A stretch of 37,191 bases of DNA, from the NCBI GenBank assembly GCA_903911305.1, contig CAIWDB010000248.1:1-37191 (forward strand). Direction: 5' to 3'. The position numbers and the translations under genes were made by a program. This DNA is from an uncultured Methylococcaceae bacterium (GTDB taxonomy: Bacteria > Pseudomonadota > Gammaproteobacteria > Methylococcales > Methylococcaceae). The notes beneath the pieces are model-generated. The model searched no databases. It had not been told where the DNA came from and saw only the letters and a program-made list of their open reading frames with translations. Positions 1 to 6,894 of the stretch are shown here, in pieces. The first letter of the stretch is position 1; each line of letters opens with the position of its first letter.

Positions 1-88
1 CATATACACCCTTCTATTCGACCTATCAATTCTATTTTCGTGTATCATTTAAACAAATTGATGGCTACATGAAGAGGGCGGCAATCCC

Positions 89-562
89 ATGCAATGGCAA
101 GAAGTCTGCGAACATCCAAGCTTGCAAAACTTACCGTTTAAAGTCGAGCTTAACGAAAGAGGGCAAATCTTAATGTCTCCGGTTAAGGTGTACCACTCCG
201 CATTTCAAGGAAAAATCTCTCGTTTATTGCCAGATCATGGAGTTATTCTGCCTGAATGCGCGATTACCACCACAAAAGGGACGAAAGTGGCCGATATTGC
301 ATGGTGCACGGAACAACGCTTTGGTGTGATCCAGCATGAAACGGAATGTTCCATCGCCCCGGAACTTTGCATTGAAGTCACCTCTTCAAGCAATACAAAA
401 ATGGAAATTGAGGAAAAAAAACAGTTATATTTTACGGCAGGGGCTATCGAATTCTGGGTTTGTTATGAAGACGGGGATATTAAATTTTTCGATACCAGTG
501 GAGAATTGAACAAGTCAAATTTAATGCCTAATTTTCCAAACAAAATTAGAGTGATAGGCTAA
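89..562 (+). CDS. Uma2-family (DUF820) putative endonuclease
   Basis: This 157-residue protein matches the Uma2/DUF820 fold, a PD-(D/E)XK nuclease-like family common in bacteria with many repeats; the biological target is unknown. Visible signatures are the acidic residue in VADIAW (D69), the core strand PELCIEV with E96, the following SSSN turn, a lysine-rich helix (KMEIEEKK, 104-111), and the terminal YFTAGAIEFWV block that is diagnostic of the family. The length is slightly short for the family (usually about 180-200), mostly because the N-terminal helical region is compact. A purine-rich stretch (GAGGGCGG) lies about 8 bases before the ATG. It stands alone, upstream of greB on the same strand. 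Family assignment is good; nuclease activity is inferred. Confidence 0.8.
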   Translation: MQWQEVCEHPSLQNLPFKVELNERGQILMSPVKVYHSAFQGKISRLLPDHGVILPECAITTTKGTKVADIAWCTEQRFGVIQHETECSIAPELCIEVTSSSNTKMEIEEKKQLYFTAGAIEFWVCYEDGDIKFFDTSGELNKSNLMPNFPNKIRVIG

Positions 563-618
563 ATATTCATTTTGTGCGAAAAAAATTTTTACGCTAAATC
601 ATCCGCCAAGCCTTATCC

Positions 619-1188
619 ATGACCCGCTACCGCGCTCCTGCCCCGGCCAAATCCGCTTATATCACCCCGGAGGGTTTTGCTGTCTTGCAAGCCGAACAGC
701 AAGCCTTGTGGAAACGGCGGGCCGAGGTGACGGTGGCTTTGTCCGATGCCGCCGCCGAAGGGGACAGATCGGAAAATGCCGAGTATATTTACCGCAAGAA
801 GGAATTGCGGGAAATTGACCGCCGCATTCGTTATCTGCAAAAACGTTTGCCTGAATTGACGGTGGTGGCGAATCAAGCCACAGACCGTTCCAGAATTTAC
901 TTCGGCTCTTGGGTTTGTTTGGAAGATGAAGAGGGTAGGGAAGTAAGTTATCGCATCGTCGGGCCTGATGAATTTGACCCGGCTTTAGGTTGGATTAGTA
1001 TGGATTCGCCGATGGCACGGGCCTTGATGAAAAAAACCGTGGATGATGAGGTGAGGGTGGAAACGCCGAGCGGTTTGATGGTTTATTATGTGGTTGAGGT
1101 GAGTTATGAGCCACCTAAGACCGATCCGGTTTATATAACCGAGTTAGCCTTATCGAAACCGCCACCAACGGACAAACCTGAACCCTAA
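619..1188 (+). CDS. greB: transcription elongation factor GreB
   Basis: GreB rescues backtracked RNA polymerase by inserting its N-terminal coiled coil into the secondary channel and stimulating transcript cleavage. The coiled coil carries the acidic tip EGDRSENAEY (about residues 48-57). The run YRKKELREIDRRIRYLQKRL distinguishes GreB from GreA by its high basic content. The C-terminal FKBP-like domain follows (about 90-175). At 189 residues it is about 30 longer than E. coli GreB: a short N-terminal extension and a proline-rich tail (ALSKPPPTDKPEP). That tail is encoded in the 39 bases that overlap the end of the convergent msrQ gene, which suggests loss of the original stop codon or drift of the 3' ends. 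Confidence 0.93.
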   Translation: MTRYRAPAPAKSAYITPEGFAVLQAEQQALWKRRAEVTVALSDAAAEGDRSENAEYIYRKKELREIDRRIRYLQKRLPELTVVANQATDRSRIYFGSWVCLEDEEGREVSYRIVGPDEFDPALGWISMDSPMARALMKKTVDDEVRVETPSGLMVYYVVEVSYEPPKTDPVYITELALSKPPPTDKPEP

Positions 1189-1743
1189 CAAGGCCGTCAA
1201 TACCGCCGCAAATTGCAAGGGTTCGGTGATGTCCTTCTTCACCAACCACCAAAAGTGGATGACTCCGGCAATGCCGATGACATAAACCAACTTATGCAGG
1301 CGTTTCCAGCGTTTGCCGCCTAGTCGCTGGACCATTTTATTCGTGGAGGTGACAGCCAAGGGGATCAACATCAAAAAAGCGGGAAAGCCAATGGTGATAT
1401 AAGGCCGTTTGGCGATGTCTTTGACGATGTCCCCCCAATCAAAAAATTGATCCAGCACCAGATAAGTCAGAAAATGCAGACAGGCATAAAAGAATGCGAA
1501 TAAACCCAACATCCGCCGCCATCTGACCGGCCAACTCCATTTCGAAATTGCCCGAAGTGGCGTAGCCGCCAGCGTAATCATTAAAAAGGTTAAGGTCCAG
1601 TAACCCGTCGTGCGGGTGATCTTCTCAATGGGATTCGCGCCAAGACCATTGTGAAATCCTAGCCAAGCAAGTTTCGCCAAGGGAATTAGCGCAATCAGGA
1701 ATACGAGGCTTTTCGCTGCCGACAAGTATTTTTCTTGCTGCAT
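1150..1743 (-). CDS. msrQ: MsrQ, haem-binding membrane subunit of periplasmic methionine sulfoxide reductase
   Basis: MsrQ (formerly YedZ) is a b-haem inner-membrane protein that passes respiratory-chain electrons to the periplasmic molybdoenzyme MsrP. The 197-residue product shows about six hydrophobic helices, histidines in membrane segments (CLHFLTYLV, KRLHKLVYVIG, GVIHFWWLV) and the family motif TGYWTLTFLMITLAATPLR. I start at the ATG at 1743 because the 61 residues readable upstream are only the msrP coding strand in another frame and have no MsrQ character. The gene begins 10 bases after the msrP stop, so the two form an operon. Its 3' end overlaps convergent greB by 39 bases. Confidence 0.93.
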   Translation of the reverse strand: MQQEKYLSAAKSLVFLIALIPLAKLAWLGFHNGLGANPIEKITRTTGYWTLTFLMITLAATPLRAISKWSWPVRWRRMLGLFAFFYACLHFLTYLVLDQFFDWGDIVKDIAKRPYITIGFPAFLMLIPLAVTSTNKMVQRLGGKRWKRLHKLVYVIGIAGVIHFWWLVKKDITEPLQFAAVLTALLGFRFVRWWRFR

Positions 1744-1753
1744 GTTTGTCGGT

Positions 1754-2686
1754 TTAGAAGTTTTTCTGCAAATCCATGCCGGAGTAAAGCTGCGCGACTT
1801 GATCGGCATATCCATTGAAAGGCAAGCTGGGGCGCTTGAAGAAATCGCCAATGCGCCGCTCTTTGGCCTGACTCCATCGGGGATGGTCAACGCTAGGGTT
1901 GACGTTGGAATAAAACCCATATTCACTAGGCCCGGCCTTCATCCAGCTCGATACGGGCATTTGTTCCATGAATTTGATGCGGACAATGGATTTGGCACTT
2001 TTGAAGCCATATTTCCAAGGCACGACAATGCGGACGGGTGCGCCATTTTGGTTGGGCAATACTTCGCCATAAAGCCCAAAGGTTAATAGTGTCAAAGGAT
2101 GCATTGCCTCATCCATGCGCAAGCCTTCACGGTAGGGCCAATCTAACACGGGCGAGTTGACCCCCGGCATTTGTATAGGGTCGTTGAGCGTGGTGAATTC
2201 GACAAATTTGGCATTGCCAGTCGGCTCGGCACGTTTAATCAATTCGGCTAATGGAAAACCGACCCACGGTATCACCATGGACCATGCTTCCACACAGCGC
2301 AAACGATAGACCCGTTCCTCCAAAGCAGCCAATTTCATCAGGCTGTCGATGTCCCATACTTTCGGGTTACGGACTTCGCCTTCCACGGTCACGGTCCAAG
2401 GACGGGTTTTCAGACTGCCTGCTTGTTGGGCTGGGGACTCCTTGTCGGTTCCAAATTCGTAATAATTGTTGTAATGGGTGACATCCTCAAAAGGCGTGAG
2501 TTTGTCGGGCAGTTCATAGGCTGATTTGACCAAGGTGGGCAACTTCTCCCCGGCAATAAGATGACTGGGCAAAGCAACCCCCAAGGCTGTCCCCGCAGCA
2601 AGCCGCATGAACTCCCGTCGTTGACGGTATACGTCTTTGGGGGTGATTTCCGAAGTCAGGACTTTGGGCATTTTCCAATTGGGCAT
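1754..2686 (-). CDS. msrP: MsrP, Tat-exported molybdopterin methionine sulfoxide reductase
   Basis: MsrP (YedY) is the soluble catalytic subunit that reduces methionine sulfoxide in periplasmic proteins using a mononuclear molybdopterin cofactor. The 310-residue precursor carries a twin-arginine signal ([12 protein letters not shown], residues 21-32) followed by a hydrophobic stretch. The conserved Mo-ligand cysteine is C131 in [20 protein letters not shown]. Other sulfite-oxidase-fold blocks are visible: [31 protein letters not shown] and the C-terminal [17 protein letters not shown]. Two in-frame starts are possible (M1 or M6 at 2671); neither has a strong Shine-Dalgarno sequence. About 240 bases without a gene lie upstream and should hold the msrPQ promoter; I could not pick a specific one. 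Confidence 0.95.
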   Translation of the reverse strand: MPNWKMPKVLTSEITPKDVYRQRREFMRLAAGTALGVALPSHLIAGEKLPTLVKSAYELPDKLTPFEDVTHYNNYYEFGTDKESPAQQAGSLKTRPWTVTVEGEVRNPKVWDIDSLMKLAALEERVYRLRCVEAWSMVIPWVGFPLAELIKRAEPTGNAKFVEFTTLNDPIQMPGVNSPVLDWPYREGLRMDEAMHPLTLLTFGLYGEVLPNQNGAPVRIVVPWKYGFKSAKSIVRIKFMEQMPVSSWMKAGPSEYGFYSNVNPSVDHPRWSQAKERRIGDFFKRPSLPFNGYADQVAQLYSGMDLQKNF

Positions 2687-2926
2687 GGCGATGGTTTTTA
2701 TAGTTGATTGCTAAGTCCCCAAGCATTGAACTTTCAAACACTGATTGAAGCAGTTGTCAGTGCTGACCGGTTATGGCTGGAGCGGGAAAAAACGAAACAA
2801 TTAGAGTAACTTTAATATTAGTAATGTCTGGTAAACAGTCCATTTGACAATGCCACGGCAAAAAATTCAATTTTTCCTTCCTGCTTGGAGGTTAAGATGC
2901 CTAACTAGGCTGTGCCGTTACCTACG

Positions 2927-5176
2927 CTACTCAATATTCAACACCACCAAACTTACATCGTCATTGAATGACGGGCTACCGCAAAATTCGCGTAAACTAG
3001 AAACTATTTTTTGTATGGTTACCTCGGGTGATTCAGAACGGTTGGTAGCAAGCAGGTTGCTTAATTTGGAAATGCCAAAAAATTCCCCGTCCCGATTTTG
3101 GGCTTCGGTAATGCCGTCGGTGTAAAGTAGAATCTTGTCGCCCGGTTGAAAAGACAGGCATTTTTCTTCATACATGACATCCTTCATAACGCCTAAGACC
3201 ATGCCTTCGGTATCCAACTCACGGCATAGTTCGTCGTTGACTGGTAACCATAGCGGACAATTGTGTCCGGCATTGGAATAGCAAAGTTGCCTGAGCGTAG
3301 GGTTGTAACGCATATAGAACATGCTGATGAACAAGTCGGACCCGTTCAAATCATCATGCAAAAGCTCGTTGAGGGAGTGCAGAATTTCAGCAGAACCTTG
3401 GTTAGGTTTCAGTGGATCGGACTTGCGCGCCTCGGCTTTCAGCGTGTTTCGCACACCTGCCATCAGCAAGGCCGCGCCCATGCTATGCCCGGACACGTCG
3501 GCAATGACTATATTTAAAATATCGTCGGAATAGAAATAATCATAATAATCGCCGCCGACATGGGTTGCCGGAAGACAAAAACCAGCGACATGCAAGCCTT
3601 CAATATTCAAAGGCGCCTTTGGCAGCAATGAAATTTGGATTTGTTTGGCGATTTCCAATTCATGGCGTTCTTCCTCATATTTTTTCCGGGCCGAAATGTC
3701 GTGGTCCACGCCCCGCCATTTGATGAGCCGTCCGTCTTCCGCCAAGAAAGGCTTTCCAGTGGATTCTGTGAACACTTCGTGACCGTCTTTGTGACGATAG
3801 CGATTGACCAATCGCTGAAACGGTTCCCGCACTTCAATTGTCGCTGGCAACGCCGTCGTCCAATGTAATTTGTCTTTCTCGGTCAGTAGATTCAGATAGG
3901 ATTTTCCAAGAATTTCTTCAGGTTGATAGCCCAATATCTGGTATACCGCACTACTGCTGTAAATATAACAGCCATCCGGGTCTTGCTCCCATAACCATTC
4001 ACCCGTCATTTCGGCGACTTCGCGAAAGCGCTGTTCGCTGGCTTGCAAAGCTTCTTTATCACGCTTTTGTTCGGTTATATCCTGTTGAATGGATAGAAAA
4101 TGGGTCACCTTGCCTTCACTGTTGCGCACGGGCGAGATGGTTTCCGATGCCCAATACAATTCGCCATTTTGTTTCCTATCTTGAATTTCTTCCTGCCATT
4201 CACCCTCGTTAAGCAGCGTTTCCCTCATTCTTTGGTGTTGCTCTTGTGAGGTTTGGGAAGAACGCAAGAATGATGGGTTTCTGCCGATGACTTCGCTACA
4301 GCTATACCCGGTCAGGTGGGAAAAACTGGTGTTGATATATTCGATAATGCCATTAATATCTGCGATCATGACCGCACTGGGGCTTTGTTCCACCGCCCTA
4401 GATAGGGTATGAAGCTGTTCCTCAGCCCTCTTTCTGGAGGTTAAATCATGGATGACCGCTACAAAAAAACGCTCATTGCCCAGTAATGCTTCACCAATGG
4501 ATAAATGCAGAGGGAATAGGCTTTCGTCTTTGCGTTTTCCGGTGACTTCGCGACCGATACCTATGATTGTTTTGACACCTGTGTGCAAATAGTTTGCGAG
4601 ATACCCGTCATGTTCAGCTTGATGTGGGTTTGGCATGAGGATTTTGACGTTCAACCCTAACACCTCGTCAAATGTATAGCCGAACAGTTTCTCAGCCGCC
4701 GGGTTGAATAATTGAATCAACCCATGCTCATCAATCGCTATGACCCCGTCGGTAATAGTATCCAATATGGTTCTGAGTTTAGTCTCGCTATCACGCAAGG
4801 CCATATCGCATAGTGGTGGGGAAATGGTTTCCCTAAACCGAAGCACTGCCCCAAAAAGCTTGCCATTTTCAATCAGTGGATCAATGCAAAAGGAAAACGT
4901 ATGAGTGGCTTGATCTTTGCAATTTAACGAGGCACTGAGTTCATGAAATGAAACCCCCTCGTGAACTGTCCTCTCCAATAAAGCCAAATGCCCGTCGGCA
5001 AAAAATAAACGTTCAGCGGGTTGACCTAGCAACTCGGCTTCAGCATAACCCAACAATCCATGTGCTACCCGATTCAGTGCTTGAATTTTGCAATCTTTGC
5101 TGAAAAGGCAAACGCCTTCATCAAGCGTGTTCAATGCTGCGAGTAGTATGCTTGTTTCGTTCATGGTGATAGCCAT
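2927..5176 (-). CDS. four-PAS sensor with C-terminal PP2C/SpoIIE (RsbU-type) phosphatase; PAS2 is FixL-like
   Basis: This 749-residue soluble protein has PAS domains at roughly 10-115, 130-250, 255-370 and 385-500, then a short linker helix and an RsbU-type serine phosphatase (about 515-745). The phosphatase metal sites are present: GGDYYDYF (541-548), IADVSGHSMG (D560), LLYTDGITEA (D687) and FNDDVSLVVL (D739/D740). RsbU-type enzymes dephosphorylate anti-sigma-factor antagonists, but no STAS or RsbW partner is nearby. The second PAS contains AEHDGY (H189) and IIGIGREVTGKR (R209), equivalent to the proximal haem histidine and the distal arginine of FixL, with the same 20-residue spacing. Oxygen, NO or redox sensing is therefore plausible. 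Start chosen at the ATG at 5176, which has an AGG nine bases upstream; an ATG 12 bases further in is possible. Confidence 0.88.
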   Translation of the reverse strand: MAITMNETSILLAALNTLDEGVCLFSKDCKIQALNRVAHGLLGYAEAELLGQPAERLFFADGHLALLERTVHEGVSFHELSASLNCKDQATHTFSFCIDPLIENGKLFGAVLRFRETISPPLCDMALRDSETKLRTILDTITDGVIAIDEHGLIQLFNPAAEKLFGYTFDEVLGLNVKILMPNPHQAEHDGYLANYLHTGVKTIIGIGREVTGKRKDESLFPLHLSIGEALLGNERFFVAVIHDLTSRKRAEEQLHTLSRAVEQSPSAVMIADINGIIEYINTSFSHLTGYSCSEVIGRNPSFLRSSQTSQEQHQRMRETLLNEGEWQEEIQDRKQNGELYWASETISPVRNSEGKVTHFLSIQQDITEQKRDKEALQASEQRFREVAEMTGEWLWEQDPDGCYIYSSSAVYQILGYQPEEILGKSYLNLLTEKDKLHWTTALPATIEVREPFQRLVNRYRHKDGHEVFTESTGKPFLAEDGRLIKWRGVDHDISARKKYEEERHELEIAKQIQISLLPKAPLNIEGLHVAGFCLPATHVGGDYYDYFYSDDILNIVIADVSGHSMGAALLMAGVRNTLKAEARKSDPLKPNQGSAEILHSLNELLHDDLNGSDLFISMFYMRYNPTLRQLCYSNAGHNCPLWLPVNDELCRELDTEGMVLGVMKDVMYEEKCLSFQPGDKILLYTDGITEAQNRDGEFFGISKLSNLLATNRSESPEVTIQKIVSSLREFCGSPSFNDDVSLVVLNIE

Positions 5177-5197
5177 AACATAAAACCTGATGAGCAA

Positions 5198-5397
5198 GTT
5201 GTTTCAGCCAAGACTTAAAACGCCGTAAGTTAAGGGTTTTAAACATTCCAAAACCATTTGTAGTTCCGGCTTTAGCCGGTCTTTTCGGGGTTTTCCGCCT
5301 AAAGGCGGGACTACGAACGTTAACTTAAAGGCAGTGGCCCATGGCCTGGATACCGGCATCCATGCCGGTATGACGAGCTTAGCTGAAGAATCTTGTT
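5198..5397. repeat. intergenic block of dispersed inverted repeats
   Basis: This 200-base gap holds no gene. It contains a pair of converging arms, TAGTTCCGGCTTTAGCCG near 5262 and CCGCCTAAAGGCGGGACTAC near 5297, and the palindrome ACCGGCATCCATGCCGGTAT near 5352, followed by GACGAG. Related arms recur at about 14740-14760 (GCGGCTAAAGCCGGAACTAC) and about 21333-21354 (GTCATTTTGGCAGGGATGCC). These look like REP/MITE-type dispersed repeats. Located between two minus-strand genes, they may also act as a processing or termination structure for the upstream operon. Confidence 0.65.
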
Positions 5398-6153
5398 TTA
5401 TTCATCATTGTTGGTCTTCACACAGTCTAGGGAAAGGTAATGCTGAATATAGTCGTATAGTTTAGCCATTTCGTCATCCGAAATCGTATCCGTTGTGAAA
5501 GCGGGCATAATGGATTGTCCATCGACAGTGGACGCTGGATTGCGAACATGTTGGGTGAACGTCGCCAAGCTTGCTAGTTGACGTGAGGAGCGTATCGGCT
5601 TGTCAGGCACAATGCGGTTTCCTCCTGAAGGGTGGCAGCTACTGCAATTGGCCTCAAACAAGCTTTGACCTTCATCACGCGGATTGGCTGCGGATGGGGT
5701 ACGACCTGTAAACGTCAATTCGCCACCAAAGAAGCCTAATGAAAGTACACAGATCACACCAATGAAGTAAATGGGCAGCAAGGCTTTAGCTTCCGGGCCA
5801 ACCCGGAAACCGATAAAAATACCTGTCCACATCAGCAGGGTGTAGGGAAAGGCAATCAATAATTTAAATTTGATTGGCTTTAGCAAGCTGCCATTAAAAT
5901 AGTGTTGCCAATCGAGCAAGCCCATGGTCAACGCCACCAACGAAAACAGCCCAGCCAGTACCAAGGCGTGGTAAGCGCTACGCTTCAACTCTGGCTTGCG
6001 AAAAATAATAGCCGCCAAGCACAGCAAAAGTGCGCCTAGATTCATGCCGATAGGCAGATGAACAAGAACAGGGTGCAACGGGTGTTTGTACCCAAAACTT
6101 TCTAAAAAGTGGTAAACGAAATTGCTCGCATCCTTTAAGAGTTCTATCATCAT
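5398..6153 (-). CDS. DUF2231 membrane protein fused to a monohaem cytochrome c
   Basis: The 251-residue product begins with a DUF2231 module: the signature HPLHPVLVHLPIGMNLGA (24-41) and about four transmembrane helices to residue 145. A cytochrome c domain follows, with the haem site CSSCH (170-174) and a likely axial methionine in SIMPAF (M216). The domain presumably lies in the periplasm. DUF2231-cytochrome fusions are thought to be membrane electron-transfer proteins, but no defined reaction is known. It is the last gene of a probable operon, 51 bases after the SGNH hydrolase and downstream of the DoxX/NDH-2-like fusion, which suggests a shared redox role at the cytoplasmic membrane. The electron donor and acceptor cannot be told from sequence. 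Confidence 0.85.
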   Translation of the reverse strand: MMIELLKDASNFVYHFLESFGYKHPLHPVLVHLPIGMNLGALLLCLAAIIFRKPELKRSAYHALVLAGLFSLVALTMGLLDWQHYFNGSLLKPIKFKLLIAFPYTLLMWTGIFIGFRVGPEAKALLPIYFIGVICVLSLGFFGGELTFTGRTPSAANPRDEGQSLFEANCSSCHPSGGNRIVPDKPIRSSRQLASLATFTQHVRNPASTVDGQSIMPAFTTDTISDDEMAKLYDYIQHYLSLDCVKTNNDE

Positions 6154-6204
6154 CGGTGCTGGTCAGTTTTTATATCGTTAAAAATAAGGCATTCGACTAA
6201 GGCT

Positions 6205-6891
6205 CTACATACCTATGGCTTTCAATATTCCCGGCGTAATCACTTGCTCGCACCCTGTGGTGCCGGGGTGTAGGCCATCGGGGACATATTGCTTGAACAA
6301 GGCAGTATCTGTTTTAAGTATTCGCTGCCATTGCTTTTCATGGTCGATTAACGTTAATTTATATTTTTTTGCGACATCCCGGTACATTTGGTAATAGGCT
6401 TCCATGTCGGGGCGTTTCTCAAGGCTTTCGCCAACCGGCGGGTTCATCGTCATTAGAATAATCTCGACATGACGATTGACTTTGTGGATGCGGGAAATCA
6501 TATTTTCCAAATTGGCCTTGGCTTGGGCCAAAGTAATATGATTGGCCACATGCGCATCATTAATGGCAAACTCGATGAAAACGGTATCCGGTCGTTTTTC
6601 GATAACCCGTTCGTCAAGATTGTCCACCCCCCAAGTTGACCACATCCCCGCTTTGCCGCTATTGATCAGATTGACCAAATTTGGGTATTTGGCTTCCAAG
6701 GCAATGCGTAATTGCCCCACCCATGGCCCAACCTCAGTCAAACTAGTTCCATAGGTGACGATAGTTTGCGGTTTGCCTTGGTTGAGATTGTCGATAAGCT
6801 GGCTTTCGTGGTTTGCAGAAACCGCTTTGAAGGTTAGCAGTATCAGCGCCAATATACTAATCGCTATTAATATAAATTTGGTATTCTTCAT
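6205..6891 (-). CDS. membrane-anchored or secreted SGNH/GDSL hydrolase
   Basis: A 228-residue protein with an N-terminal hydrophobic signal or anchor (ILIAISILALILLTFKAVSA, residues 7-26). The SGNH blocks are all visible: nucleophile serine in TYGTSLTEVG (S50), glycine block INSGKAG, asparagine block EFAINDAH, and the Asp-His pair in DGLHPG near the C terminus. The family contains lipases, esterases, acyl-peptidoglycan and carbohydrate deacetylases; no feature identifies the substrate. The absence of an AxxC lipobox-like site suggests release or anchoring by the signal helix. It starts 3 bases after the stop of the DoxX/NDH-2-like fusion gene, so the two are almost certainly co-transcribed; this pairing of an esterase with redox proteins is unusual. 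Confidence 0.85.
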   Translation of the reverse strand: MKNTKFILIAISILALILLTFKAVSANHESQLIDNLNQGKPQTIVTYGTSLTEVGPWVGQLRIALEAKYPNLVNLINSGKAGMWSTWGVDNLDERVIEKRPDTVFIEFAINDAHVANHITLAQAKANLENMISRIHKVNRHVEIILMTMNPPVGESLEKRPDMEAYYQMYRDVAKKYKLTLIDHEKQWQRILKTDTALFKQYVPDGLHPGTTGCEQVITPGILKAIGM

Positions 6892-6894
6892 TGA

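Noticed and set aside
1744-1926. 61-residue N-terminal extension of the MsrQ frame
   Set aside because: It is the end of msrP read in another frame and lacks MsrQ similarity.
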